Positions 26,933-35,870 of a stretch of DNA of 64,000 bases are shown piece after piece (position 1 is the first letter of the stretch; every line of letters starts with the position of its first letter). Under the pieces are notes generated by a model, which searched no databases, was not told the DNA's origin, and saw only the letters and a program-made list of their open reading frames with translations. Position numbers and translations under genes: made by a program. The DNA comes from Collinsella sp. (GTDB lineage Bacteria > Actinomycetota > Coriobacteriia > Coriobacteriales > Coriobacteriaceae): positions 1-64,000 of the forward strand of contig DXMK01000004.1 of NCBI GenBank assembly GCA_019414245.1, written 5' to 3'.

Positions 26933-28195
26933 GTGCAAAATACCAAGCAAAAGTCGGGCACCAAGCAAAAGCTGACCATCGCGGCCATCTTTGGCGCTAT
27001 GGGTCCCGGTCTGCTGGCGGCGCTTTCGGGCAATGACGCCGGCGGCATTGCAACGTATTCCAGTGCGGGTGCCAGCTATGGCTACAAGATGCTCTGGATG
27101 CTTCCCGTCATGACTGTGCTGCTCATCGTGACGCAGGAGACCGCGGCGCGTTGCGGCTGCGTGACGGGCAAGGGCCTGGCATCGCTCATTCGCGAGCGCT
27201 TTGGCGTGCGCAAGAGTGTACTTGCTATGGCGGCGCTGTTGATCGCCAACACGGCTGTGACCATTTCGGAGTTTGCGGGTATTGCGAGCGGCCTTGCCCT
27301 CTTTGGCGTGCCGGCGAGCATCTCGGTGCCGTTGGTGGCGCTGCTGGTGTGGATGCTTACCATGTCGGGGAGTTTCCAGCGCATCGAGAAGATTCTGCTG
27401 CTGGTGAGCTGCGTGTTCGTGACCTACATCGTCGCCGCGTTTATGGCTGGCCCCAACTGGGGTGAGGTCGCGGTCGACCTGGTCGTGCCTAACATTCAAA
27501 ATGACCCCAGCTACGTGTCGCTCGTGGTCGCAACGATCGGTACCACCATCGCGCCGTGGATGATTTTCTTGGCGCAGAACAACGTGGTCGATAAGAACGC
27601 GGGCGAGGACGACATCGTGCTGCAGCGTATTGATACCGTGAGCGGCTCGCTTGCCGCCGATGTTATTGCCGGCTTTATTATCATCACGACCGGCACGGTG
27701 TTGTTCCCGGCGGGTATTCAGATTAGCGATGCTGCCGATGCTGCCCGCGCGCTGGAGCCTATTGCGGGTCAGTGGTCTACGGTACTGTTTGCCTCGGGCC
27801 TGGTCGCGGCGAGTTTCTTGGCTGCCTGCGTGCTGCCGGGCGTTACGTCGAGCGCTATCTGCGAGGCATTTGGCTGGGAGCGCGGTGCCGACCGCAGCTG
27901 GGACGAGGCCCCGGTCTATCGCGGCATCATTACGGCCATCATCGGTATCTCTGCCGTGCTGGTGCTTATGCCCGGCGTCGATCTGTTCCAGATTATGATG
28001 ACCTCGCAGGTCATCAATGGCGTGCTACTGCCCGTGGTTCTGGTGTTCCAGGTGGTTATCGCCGCCGACCGTCACATTATGGGCGCCAACCGCAACGGCC
28101 GCGTATGGAACGTGCTCACGTGGGCGACTATCGGCGTGATTACGGTGCTCACGGTCGTCATGTTTGTCCTGCAGGCGATGGGCTACAGCGCTTAA
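26933..28195 (+). CDS. Nramp-related magnesium transporter (NRMT-like)
   Basis: 420 residues with about 11 membrane helices of the Nramp (SLC11) fold. The two metal-site motifs differ from classical MntH. The helix-1 DPGN is D35-A-G-G38, and in helix 6 the Met of the MPH motif is replaced by Ala (A207 in IAPWM). Loss of that Met is the feature reported for NRMTs, including the one from Eggerthella lenta, which carry Mg2+ and Mn2+ rather than only soft transition metals. It starts at a GTG 8 bases after the MgtE-sensor gene, so the two are one operon. A terminator follows at 28214. Confidence 0.87.
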   Translation: MQNTKQKSGTKQKLTIAAIFGAMGPGLLAALSGNDAGGIATYSSAGASYGYKMLWMLPVMTVLLIVTQETAARCGCVTGKGLASLIRERFGVRKSVLAMAALLIANTAVTISEFAGIASGLALFGVPASISVPLVALLVWMLTMSGSFQRIEKILLLVSCVFVTYIVAAFMAGPNWGEVAVDLVVPNIQNDPSYVSLVVATIGTTIAPWMIFLAQNNVVDKNAGEDDIVLQRIDTVSGSLAADVIAGFIIITTGTVLFPAGIQISDAADAARALEPIAGQWSTVLFASGLVAASFLAACVLPGVTSSAICEAFGWERGADRSWDEAPVYRGIITAIIGISAVLVLMPGVDLFQIMMTSQVINGVLLPVVLVFQVVIAADRHIMGANRNGRVWNVLTWATIGVITVLTVVMFVLQAMGYSA

Positions 28196-28213
28196 CGCCC
28201 ACTTTTGCTTCCG

Positions 28214-28248
28214 AACAGGCCGCAGCGATGGACTGCGGCCTGTTTTTT
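28214..28248 (+). terminator. Rho-independent terminator
   Basis: A perfect 12-bp stem (28214-28225 with 28233-28244), loop CGATGGA, running into TTTT. It ends the magnesium operon. Confidence 0.9.
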
Positions 28249-28277
28249 GCCCGCTATAGGGCATTAGTTATATGGCA

Positions 28278-28507
28278 GTGGACAAAAAATGCCAAATATG
28301 AGTACTGTTGCTAAGTGAATAGCATTTACATCCAAGAAGATAATGGACATAGCCGATAGTATGTTCATTAAAATTGGCTCCAATATGTCTTAAACCAGTC
28401 AGGTTGGCTGCTTTAGGGGGTTGTAGGGGTCGCTCGGACGTCATTTTGGGTGGTTTTGCCTGCTACTAAAATGGTAACAGTACTCATATTTGCCCCTTTT
28501 TGTCCAC
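28278..28507. repeat. Inverted repeat pair around ~165 bp (MITE-like)
   Basis: The left arm 28278-28311 (starting GTGGACAAAAAATG) and right arm 28474-28507 are near-complementary. Seventeen bases (AACAGTACTCATATTTG on the right arm) match exactly and the outer GTCCAC also matches. The centre has no gene and is AT-rich. This could be a small non-autonomous mobile element or a pair of repeats. The remaining gap up to 28680 holds no gene I can support. Confidence 0.5.
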
Positions 28508-28680
28508 GACCCCTTGGAGCCGGCTCGAAAAGAGTGATTTTGGGTTGTTTGCTGCGGGTGTGGGCTTGGAAACAACGTTCGGGGTGGCGAGGCGCCCAGA
28601 ATTTGGTCGCAAGGAGGGCGTTCCTCGGCTGTGTCAGGAGTGTCCCTGGGTGCCGGCACATAAGGAACGTCCCTAACTGT

Positions 28681-28712
28681 CGGAGGGGGTGCCTGCCGTG
28701 GCGCACCCCTCC
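28681..28712 (-). terminator. Hairpin after the acyltransferase gene
   Basis: CGGAGGGGGTGC pairs with GCACCCCTCCG with one bulged G, 26 bases past the stop of the minus-strand acyltransferase gene. There is no obvious T-run on the minus strand, so confidence is moderate. Confidence 0.5.
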
Positions 28713-28737
28713 GGATGTGGGAAGTTTGCGCTGCAGG

Positions 28738-30954
28738 TTACTTGTCGGTGCCCAGCTTGTGCGGCTTGAGAGCGAGCGCATTGACGAGCGCGTCGGTGGC
28801 AGACTTGACGGCCGCCGGCTGCAGATCGTTGACGTGATCCTCGGGATGCACGGGCAGGTCCTTCTTGACTGCATCGTGGATCAAGTTGAGGTACTCAGTC
28901 ACGCCAGTGGTCGACAGGTGCGTGCCATCGCCATCGAACAGGTCGTTGCGATTGGCACTGTATCCGTACCAGTCGATAACGCGCACGTTCTTGTAGCGCG
29001 TAGCAGCGTTGGCGATGGCCTGGTTGGTAGAGCCAACCCACGGCTGCGGGCTGCGCGTGTTCACAAACACCACAATACGCTTATCTCCTGCATCGGTCAT
29101 GATGGCGTCGATCTGGTCGTCGGTTACCAAGCCGTTGGTGCCCAGCGCAAAGACCACGATCTTGCCGGCAAGGTTCTGTTGGAGATAGCCCTCAAATGTC
29201 GCACGGCCCGCATCGAACTGGCGGCCCTTTTCGGCATCGATATGGCTGTGCGGGAACACGCCGTCAAAGGTGTCCACGGCACGCAGCGACACGGAGTCAC
29301 CGATCATCAACAGGTCGTAGGAGCCATCGGGGAAGCCGTCGTTGTCCTTGTCGGTGTCGTCGGCCGCCTGCTGGTCGGTGGGCGCGGTGTTTTTGGCTTC
29401 CTTGTTCAGAACCTCGGCGCCCTCGCCGCTCAGCGCAGACGTCTCGGGCACAAAGATCAGGCCGCCCAGTGCAACGACCAACACGACAGCGCAGGCTGCG
29501 CAGACGGGGACGTGTGCGCGTGCCCAGTTGGCGGGCGTGGTGGTGCCATCGCGGAATTCGGCGACGGTGCGACCGAAGGCGCCCTTTCTAAACGGTGTCT
29601 CGATAAAGCGATATGAGCATTCGGCCACGGCGACCACCAACAGCACCTGCAAAATGTACTGCCACCAGGGCGTATCGTTGATGTTGGCGACCGGGTTCAT
29701 GAGCAACAGCAGCGGATAGTGCCACAGGTAGATGCTGTACGAGCGCTTGCCAATCCACACGAGCGGCTCGGCGGACAGCGCGCGGGCAACCATTCCCTGG
29801 GGCTGCACGCAGGCGGCAATAACCATGAGCGTGAGGATTGAGCACAGCAGCGTGCCTCCGCGATACTGGAACGGAGTGTAGCCGTTGGTGAGCGCGACCA
29901 TGGCAGCAAGGCCAACCAGACCCACGACGCCCAGCGCATCGATGGATGCGGGCGAGGACCAAAAGCGCACGAGGGCGCTCGGCTGTGCCGGGGCGGTCTC
30001 GGCTGATTCGTCGGCCTTCTCGCCAGGCTTGCCCTCGGCGTTCTTGCCGTGCTTGGCGGCGCCAGCCAGGCGATTGAGCCCCAAACGACGAGCGAGACGC
30101 ACCGGCGCCAGGTCGCGATCGGGGATAAAGGCCATCCAGGCGCCCAGCAGCAGCGAGAACACGCGGGTGTCGGTGCCGTAGTACACGCGGCTGGGGTCGG
30201 CGGCAGGGTTGTAAAGCACCATCATGGCTAGGGCAGATACCGCGGCAAGGCCCAGAACCACGCGGCGCGTGTTGGGCTTGCTCACATGCATAGATACCAT
30301 GGCAAACAGCAGCGGTGGCCAAACCAGGTAGAATTGTTCCTCGATGGCGAGCGACCAAAAGTGCGTAAGCGGCGAGGGGTCGCCCAGGGCGTTGAAGTAC
30401 GAAACGTCCTGCATAATCTGCCACCAGTTGTTAAAGAACAGCAGCGACGGCAGAATGTCGGGACGCATCTTGGTGAGCATCACGTGGTTGAAGACGGTGC
30501 ACAGCGCACAGGTTACAACCACAACGGTCACCACGGCGGGGACCAGGCGACGGATGCGGCGGATCCAGAAGCTCTTGAGGTCGATGCGGCCGGTCTTAGC
30601 GACTTCGTTGAGTAGCAGGCGTGTGATCAGATAGCCCGAAAGCACAAAGAAGATCGTGACGCCAAGCAGGCCGCCCTGAGCCCACGTGAGGTTGAGGTGA
30701 TAGAGCACCACCGCGACGACGGCAAGCGTGCGCAGGCCGTCGAGCGCAGGGATGTAGCGGGACTTGGGGCGAGCAGGCGTCTGCTCCGCGGCGGGAGTGT
30801 TGGCGCGGCCAGCGTTGTTGGCAGAAGCGCGATGGGGGCTCGCGGTGCGTCGCGGCTCGTTGGCACGGCGCTCGCCCTTCACGCGTTCGTGCGGCGCCGG
30901 CTCGTTGCCCGTGCGGCGTCGACCGCGCGAGCCCGATTGCGAGAATTGTTCCAT
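28738..30954 (-). CDS. Acyltransferase 3 (OafA/YrhL family) with SGNH-like domain
   Basis: 738 residues. A basic, Arg-rich cytoplasmic start (1-65) precedes an acyltransferase-3 membrane domain of about ten helices (70-500). The catalytic His is probably in VLYHLNLTWAQGG. A further helix (near 490) leads to an extracytoplasmic SGNH-type domain (about 540-738) with the GDSVS block and a C-terminal DGTHL block carrying Asp and His. The class moves acyl groups, usually acetyl, across the membrane onto peptidoglycan, teichoic acid or O-polysaccharide. A hydrophilic Ala/Glu/Lys-rich loop (about 285-320) is inserted in the membrane domain. Confidence 0.9.
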   Translation of the reverse strand: MEQFSQSGSRGRRRTGNEPAPHERVKGERRANEPRRTASPHRASANNAGRANTPAAEQTPARPKSRYIPALDGLRTLAVVAVVLYHLNLTWAQGGLLGVTIFFVLSGYLITRLLLNEVAKTGRIDLKSFWIRRIRRLVPAVVTVVVVTCALCTVFNHVMLTKMRPDILPSLLFFNNWWQIMQDVSYFNALGDPSPLTHFWSLAIEEQFYLVWPPLLFAMVSMHVSKPNTRRVVLGLAAVSALAMMVLYNPAADPSRVYYGTDTRVFSLLLGAWMAFIPDRDLAPVRLARRLGLNRLAGAAKHGKNAEGKPGEKADESAETAPAQPSALVRFWSSPASIDALGVVGLVGLAAMVALTNGYTPFQYRGGTLLCSILTLMVIAACVQPQGMVARALSAEPLVWIGKRSYSIYLWHYPLLLLMNPVANINDTPWWQYILQVLLVVAVAECSYRFIETPFRKGAFGRTVAEFRDGTTTPANWARAHVPVCAACAVVLVVALGGLIFVPETSALSGEGAEVLNKEAKNTAPTDQQAADDTDKDNDGFPDGSYDLLMIGDSVSLRAVDTFDGVFPHSHIDAEKGRQFDAGRATFEGYLQQNLAGKIVVFALGTNGLVTDDQIDAIMTDAGDKRIVVFVNTRSPQPWVGSTNQAIANAATRYKNVRVIDWYGYSANRNDLFDGDGTHLSTTGVTEYLNLIHDAVKKDLPVHPEDHVNDLQPAAVKSATDALVNALALKPHKLGTDK

Positions 30955-31141
30955 AAAACATCATCCAATGACGAGAATAATCAGCACGTATTCATTGTAG
31001 CTGCCTGCCCCTGTGAATGCTTGCTGCTGGCGCAAGCTCAAGCGCGCGTCCACATCAAAGTGGACTAAAGTTATAGGGGGTGCGAGAGTGCACAATCGTT
31101 GGTCGATGGTGGGCGCAAAGCCCGAAGACGAGGAGGTTTCC

Positions 31142-32137
31142 ATGGCGGATCACAGCATCGTTGCGGTGTTCGGCAGCATGAACATGGACCTTTCGGTGGC
31201 GTGCGAGCGCATGCCGCGCGCGGGCGAGACGGTCGATGGCAGCGGTTTTATCACCAACGCCGGCGGTAAGGGAGCCAATCAGGCCGTTGCCGCTGCGCGC
31301 ATGGGTGCGCGCACGTGCATGATCGGCGCTGTTGGGCGCGATACCTTTGGCGATGCGCTTGTGGCAGGGCTCCAAGATGCCGGCGTGGGCGTTGAGTCCG
31401 TGACACGTCTCGACGACGTGGAGACCGGTACTGCGACTATCATTCGCTGTGAGAGCGACAACCGCATCGTGCTGTCGCCGGGCGCCAACCATGCGCTTGC
31501 GGGCGAGGACGTTGCCCGCGCACTGAGGCGCTTGGTGGCCGACGAGCTCGACGGCGATGCCAGCGAGATTGCCCCGGCTGCTGGCGGCGTCTTTATCGCC
31601 CAGGGCGAATGTGACCTTGCGGCGACGGCCGGGGCGCTTGCTTGCGCTCACGAGCTGGGGTTCTATACGATCTTTAACCCGGCGCCCGCCTGCGACCTGC
31701 CGGCAGGAGCGTGGCCAGCGGTCGACCTGGTCTGCCCCAACGAGACCGAGTGCCAGGTACTGACGGGCATTCTGCCCACGGATGATGCGAGTTGCGTCGC
31801 CGCGCTCAATGCGCTGCTCGACAAGGGCGCCGGGGCTGCGGTCATCACGTTGGGCGGCGCCGGCTCGGTTACGCTCGGCGATGGCGGTGAGCCGCTGCGC
31901 ATGCCGGCGCTTTCGAGCGCGGTGGTCGATACGACGGCCGCGGGCGATACGTTTATCGGCGCGTTGGCGGCGGCTCGTCTGGAGGGCCTGCCGCTCTTTG
32001 AGTGCATGGCGGCGGGTGCTCGCGCCTCGGCGGTGACGGTGTCGCGCCTGGGCGCTCAGCAATCAATTCCCACGCGTGCGGAAGTCGAGCACAAGTTTGG
32101 TTTAGACGGTTTGGATGTAGACGGAGAAGCGGAGTAG
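31142..32137 (+). CDS. rbsK: Ribokinase (PfkB family)
   Basis: 331 residues of the PfkB sugar-kinase family. The N-terminal GSMNMDL and GGKGANQAVAAARMG blocks and the C-terminal DTTAAGDTFIGAL block (catalytic Asp and anion hole) are those of ribokinase. It phosphorylates ribose to ribose 5-phosphate. The nucleoside hydrolase gene follows by 4 bases, so the pair would free ribose from nucleosides and phosphorylate it. The start at 31142 is set by GAGGAGG just upstream. Confidence 0.88.
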   Translation: MADHSIVAVFGSMNMDLSVACERMPRAGETVDGSGFITNAGGKGANQAVAAARMGARTCMIGAVGRDTFGDALVAGLQDAGVGVESVTRLDDVETGTATIIRCESDNRIVLSPGANHALAGEDVARALRRLVADELDGDASEIAPAAGGVFIAQGECDLAATAGALACAHELGFYTIFNPAPACDLPAGAWPAVDLVCPNETECQVLTGILPTDDASCVAALNALLDKGAGAAVITLGGAGSVTLGDGGEPLRMPALSSAVVDTTAAGDTFIGALAAARLEGLPLFECMAAGARASAVTVSRLGAQQSIPTRAEVEHKFGLDGLDVDGEAE

Positions 32138-32141
32138 AACA

Positions 32142-33116
32142 ATGGCAACCAAGAAGCTGATCCTTGATCTGGATATGGGTGTGGACGATGCGATGGCGCT
32201 CGCCTATGCCATCGCGAGCCCCGAGGTGGAACTCGTGGGCATCACCACGTGTTTTGGCAACGTGCGCGTCGAGCAGTCGGCGCACAACTGCTTGGCGGTG
32301 CTCGACCTGTTGGGTCGTCCCGAGGTGCCGGTGTACCTGGGCGCCGATCGTCCCATGAAGGCGACCGAACCCTACACGCCGCCGGCGTCCACCACGCTTA
32401 TCCACGGCAAGAACGGCATCGGCGGCGCGAGCGTGCCCGCGTCTCCCTACGAGCCGGTGGGGGCGACCTCGGCCGACGGCAACGCTGCGGTCGATTATCT
32501 AATCGATGCCGCGCGCACCTATGGTCCCGATCTGATCTACGTAGCGACCGGCCCGCTCTCCAACCTGGCGCTTGCCCTGGAGCGCGACGCAGCGGCGGTG
32601 ATGTCTATCGGCCGCGTGGTGGTAATGGGCGGTGCCTTGACCGTGCCCGGTAACGTGAGTGCGGGTGCCGAGGCCAACATGGCAAGTGATCCCGAGGCGG
32701 CCGACGCCGTGCTGCGCTCGGGCCGCAAGCTCACCATGGTGGGCCTGGACGTGACGCATCGCGTGGTGCTCACACGTCGCGACGTTGCCGGCTGGACGGG
32801 CTCGGGCACTATGGCTGGCTGCGCGTTTGCGAGTATGGTCGAGCACTACATTGGCTCGTACGAGATGAACGCCCCTTACCTGGGCGGCTGCGCGCTGCAC
32901 GATCCGCTTGCCGTTGCCGTGGCGATTGATCCCACGCTCGTGGGCGCACTTGGTTGCAACTTGCGCGTCGACCTGCTGGGCGAGTATCGCGGCCGCACCA
33001 TCTGCGACGAGCATCGCCTGTCCGATCCGGATAAGAGCGCACTCGTGGCACTCACCGTGGACGCCTCGCGCTTCCTGTCCGAGTTCAAGACACGCATGGC
33101 CCGCATCCTAGGCTAG
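32142..33116 (+). CDS. Nucleoside hydrolase, IunH/RihB family
   Basis: 324 residues. The N-terminal DLDMGVDDAMAL block is the calcium-binding DxDxGxDDAxAL motif of inosine-uridine nucleoside hydrolases, with Leu/Met in place of the usual Thr/Pro. A second conserved part near residues 245-250 (LHDPLAVAVAI) carries the HDPLA motif. It splits purine or pyrimidine ribonucleosides into base and ribose in the cytoplasm, feeding the ribokinase encoded just upstream. Confidence 0.9.
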   Translation: MATKKLILDLDMGVDDAMALAYAIASPEVELVGITTCFGNVRVEQSAHNCLAVLDLLGRPEVPVYLGADRPMKATEPYTPPASTTLIHGKNGIGGASVPASPYEPVGATSADGNAAVDYLIDAARTYGPDLIYVATGPLSNLALALERDAAAVMSIGRVVVMGGALTVPGNVSAGAEANMASDPEAADAVLRSGRKLTMVGLDVTHRVVLTRRDVAGWTGSGTMAGCAFASMVEHYIGSYEMNAPYLGGCALHDPLAVAVAIDPTLVGALGCNLRVDLLGEYRGRTICDEHRLSDPDKSALVALTVDASRFLSEFKTRMARILG

Positions 33117-33213
33117 GCTCGGGATCGAAGCACGCCCATCTGCTCGATGTGGCCGCTGGCGGGCCGACATCTACCGTTCGCCAGCCCGATGGTCCCCGGG
33201 GCGGGGAGAGCGC

Positions 33214-33219
33214 TATAAT
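33214..33219 (+). promoter_or_regulatory. -10 element of the beta-glucoside operon
   Basis: A consensus TATAAT placed so that the transcript would begin near 33226, just before the first RAT-like sequence. A matching -35 is not obvious. Confidence 0.6.
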
Positions 33220-33232
33220 GCATTCTGCATCT

Positions 33233-33337
33233 TGGATTGTTACTCCTGTGTGGAGGCATGCCCAAGAGCAATACAACACGGATTGTTACGTAAGGCATGA
33301 CCGCAATAGCACTGCTATTGGCTATCATGCCTTTTTC
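33233..33337 (+). promoter_or_regulatory. RAT antiterminator and terminator leader (BglG/LicT type)
   Basis: The leader contains GGATTGTTACTCC...GGAGGCATGCCC (33233-33262), a good match to the ribonucleic antiterminator bound by BglG/LicT proteins. A second GGATTGTTAC follows at 33280-33289. It runs into AAGGCATGA (33292-33300), which is also the 5' arm of a terminator closing with TCATGCCTTTTT near 33325-33336. RNA binding by the antiterminator at the second site would block the terminator arm. This predicts beta-glucoside induction of the operon through its own first gene. Confidence 0.8.
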
Positions 33338-33365
33338 TGTGAGTGTTCTTGAAAGGAGGTTCACC

Positions 33366-34205
33366 ATGCTTGCAATTAAAAAGCTTAACAACAACGCGGT
33401 TCTTTGCCGTGACGGACAGGGGCGAGATGTCATCGCCATGGGCAGGGGCGTCGGTTTCGGCGGAGATTTTCCTCGAGAGCTCCCTCTTTCTAAAATCGAG
33501 CATACGTTTTACGACATTGATCCTAAAGGACAAGATGTCATGAGGGATCTTCCCTCGGATATCGTGATGTTTGCGGCGAAAGTTATGGACATCGTTGCCA
33601 ACGAACTGCCCTACGACCTCTCGACCAATGCGACGCTGTTCATGGCTGATCACCTGTCGTTTGCCGTTGCGCGAGCCCAAAAGGGGGTCCGCATCGCGAT
33701 GCCTCTTGCCTATGAAGTGCGGGAGACGTATCCGAAGGAATACAAGGCTGCCCAGTTTATCGTCATGCGACTCGAGAAGGAGCTCGGAGAGCGGCTTCCC
33801 AAGGATGAGATTGCCAGCATTGCCATGAATCTCGTCAATGCGCGGGTTGTTCAGGCCATCGAGACCGCGAGCAAACCCACCAAGCAGTTTGACGATATGC
33901 TAGAAGATGTCACTGAGATCGTCGAGAGTGATTTTCGCATCATCGTTGACCGCGATTCCTACGATTTCACTCGCTATGCCACGCATCTGCGGTACCTGTT
34001 CAAGCGCATTCAAGCCGGCGAGTCGCTGAACAGCGCCAACATGCAGATGTACAAGAACTTTCGTGAGGAGTTTCCGCAGTTGGCAGAGTGCGTGAAGCAT
34101 ATCGGTTCCTATTGTCGTGAAACGTGGGACGCCACGCTCTCCGAGGAGGAGGAACTCTATCTGATGATCCATCTCAACCGGATCATTTCCAAAAAAGGAT
34201 TGTAA
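33366..34205 (+). CDS. licT: BglG/LicT-family transcriptional antiterminator
   Basis: 279 residues: an N-terminal RNA-binding CAT domain (1-56) and two PRD domains (about 65-165 and 170-279) with the PTS-regulated histidines (for example in MADHLSFAVARA and the EEELYLMIHLNRI end). In the absence of sugar the EIIB partner phosphorylates PRD1 and blocks activity; with sugar it binds the RAT in its own leader. AAAGGAGG precedes the ATG at 33366. It is first in an operon with PTS EIIBC and GH1. Confidence 0.92.
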   Translation: MLAIKKLNNNAVLCRDGQGRDVIAMGRGVGFGGDFPRELPLSKIEHTFYDIDPKGQDVMRDLPSDIVMFAAKVMDIVANELPYDLSTNATLFMADHLSFAVARAQKGVRIAMPLAYEVRETYPKEYKAAQFIVMRLEKELGERLPKDEIASIAMNLVNARVVQAIETASKPTKQFDDMLEDVTEIVESDFRIIVDRDSYDFTRYATHLRYLFKRIQAGESLNSANMQMYKNFREEFPQLAECVKHIGSYCRETWDATLSEEEELYLMIHLNRIISKKGL

Positions 34206-34275
34206 CCCGTAGCCATTCGGGGCATGACCTTTGCCGATTCGAACAGTAAGCCAAGATTGTGCAAAGGAGCCAATG

Positions 34276-35724
34276 ATGGCAAATTACAAAAAGGTGGCAG
34301 AGCAGATTCTCTCCACTGTGGGCGGGGCGGAAAACGTGGCTTCGGTTACGCATTGCATGACGCGCCTGCGCTTCAACCTCAAGGATGAAAGCCTCTCGAA
34401 TGATGAGAAGCTTGAGGACATCTCGTCTATCATCAGCGTCGTGCACGCCGGAGGGCAGGTGCAGCTGGTGGTCGGGCCCACGGTCGACAAGGTCTACGAC
34501 GAGGTTTGTAAGCAGGGCGGATTCGAGGTCACGGTATCGATTGACGAGGAACTCGATGGCCCTCAGCTTAGCTGGAAGGAGCGCTTGGCGCCCAAGCACC
34601 TCTTCAATCAGCTGCTCGATGCCGTGAGCGGCGCTATCACCCCGATCCTTCCGATCTTTTGTGTCGCCGGTATCTTCAAGATGCTCGTTATTCTGTTTGG
34701 GCCCGAAGGCGCCGGTTTTATGTCCGAAACGAGCGACCTGTATCGGATCCTTTCCCTGGTGGGCGATGCGGCGTATTACTACTTCCCGGTGTTTGCCGCC
34801 TATAGCTCGGCTAAGAAGTTCAAAACGAGTCCTGTGCTGGCACTGCTCATCGCTGTTGTGATGATTTATCCCGACATGCTCGCTATTGTTGAGGACGGAA
34901 AGCCTTTCAGCGTCTTCGGCATCCCCATGCAGCTCGTCAACTACACCCAGGCTGTTCTTCCGGTCATCTTGATCACCTGGGCCCAGTCCTATGTTGAGCG
35001 CTTCTTTAAGAAGATCTCGCCTGATATGTTGCGCATTCTGATCGTACCCGTGGGTACGGTGCTCGTGATGTTGCCGGTCGCGCTGTGCCTCTGCGGCCCT
35101 GCCGTCCAATTTGTCATGGGCCTTGTGGCCGATTTCATCATTTGGCTCGCCTCTGTTGCCGGTCCCGCTGCGACCGCGGTTATCGGCGCATTCTGGAATC
35201 TGATCATCGCCACCGGCATGCACGTGCCGATCTATACCGCCATATTGCCCGCCGCGCTCCAGAACGGTTACGACGCCATCTTATACCCCGGCACCGCGGT
35301 TGTAGCCTACACCACGCTTGCCATCGCGCTCGCCTATGGCCTGCGCACTAAGGACAAGGAGAGTCGAGCCACGGGCTGGAACTTGTTCATCACCTATGCC
35401 TTCGGTCGCGTGAGTGAGCCCATCATCTACGGCATCCTGTTTCGCGACAAGAAGGCTCTTGCCTGGAACATGATTGGTGGTGCTGTCGGTGGTCTGCTGG
35501 TAAGCCTTCTTCATGCCAACGTCTATATCTTCACTGGCGTTGGTTTCCCATGGATGAACGTGCTCATGTTTGCTCAGGATATCATCCCTGGCACCATCGG
35601 GTGTCTTGCTGGCGGTGCCGTGACGTTTGCGTTGGCGATGATTTTTGGATTTGAAGGACAGGAGAAGATGCCGTTGAAGTCCAAGAGCGGCGATTCTGAG
35701 GCCGTTGAATCCGTCGAGGCATAA
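34276..35724 (+). CDS. PTS beta-glucoside transporter EIIBC (no EIIA)
   Basis: 482 residues. EIIB is residues 1-85 with the phosphocysteine in VTHCMTRLRF. EIIC (about 105-465) has about ten helices and the family sugar-site segment GRVSEPIIYGI. The EIIA domain that closes BglF/BglP-type proteins is absent: the chain ends in a short polar tail. The EIIA must come from elsewhere, and the free EIIA-Glc at 61571 is a candidate. It transports and phosphorylates a beta-glucoside. The start is 34276 (AAGGAG, 7-base spacing) or the adjacent ATG 34273. Confidence 0.92.
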   Translation: MANYKKVAEQILSTVGGAENVASVTHCMTRLRFNLKDESLSNDEKLEDISSIISVVHAGGQVQLVVGPTVDKVYDEVCKQGGFEVTVSIDEELDGPQLSWKERLAPKHLFNQLLDAVSGAITPILPIFCVAGIFKMLVILFGPEGAGFMSETSDLYRILSLVGDAAYYYFPVFAAYSSAKKFKTSPVLALLIAVVMIYPDMLAIVEDGKPFSVFGIPMQLVNYTQAVLPVILITWAQSYVERFFKKISPDMLRILIVPVGTVLVMLPVALCLCGPAVQFVMGLVADFIIWLASVAGPAATAVIGAFWNLIIATGMHVPIYTAILPAALQNGYDAILYPGTAVVAYTTLAIALAYGLRTKDKESRATGWNLFITYAFGRVSEPIIYGILFRDKKALAWNMIGGAVGGLLVSLLHANVYIFTGVGFPWMNVLMFAQDIIPGTIGCLAGGAVTFALAMIFGFEGQEKMPLKSKSGDSEAVESVEA

Positions 35725-35752
35725 GAGGCTACTACATAAATATGCTCCCCAG

Positions 35753-35787
35753 CCGTTGCGCGGTCCGACCCCTTGGCCGCGCAACGG
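35753..35787 (+). other. Intercistronic hairpin between EIIBC and GH1
   Basis: A perfect 11-bp stem (CCGTTGCGCGG at 35753-35763 with CCGCGCAACGG at 35777-35787) in the 146-base gap between the two genes. There is no T-run. A processing or stability element is more likely than a terminator. Confidence 0.55.
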
Positions 35788-35870
35788 TACTGTGCTGTTG
35801 CGCGGCACTTGCCGAGTCCGTTGCGTTCGACAGTGTGGGCCGGGAATTTGATAGAAAGGACGACACCATA

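Noticed and set aside
28450..29616. 388-codon plus-strand open frame overlapping the acyltransferase gene
   Set aside because: It runs through the intergenic hairpin and then antisense to the SGNH domain; the minus-strand gene is far better supported.
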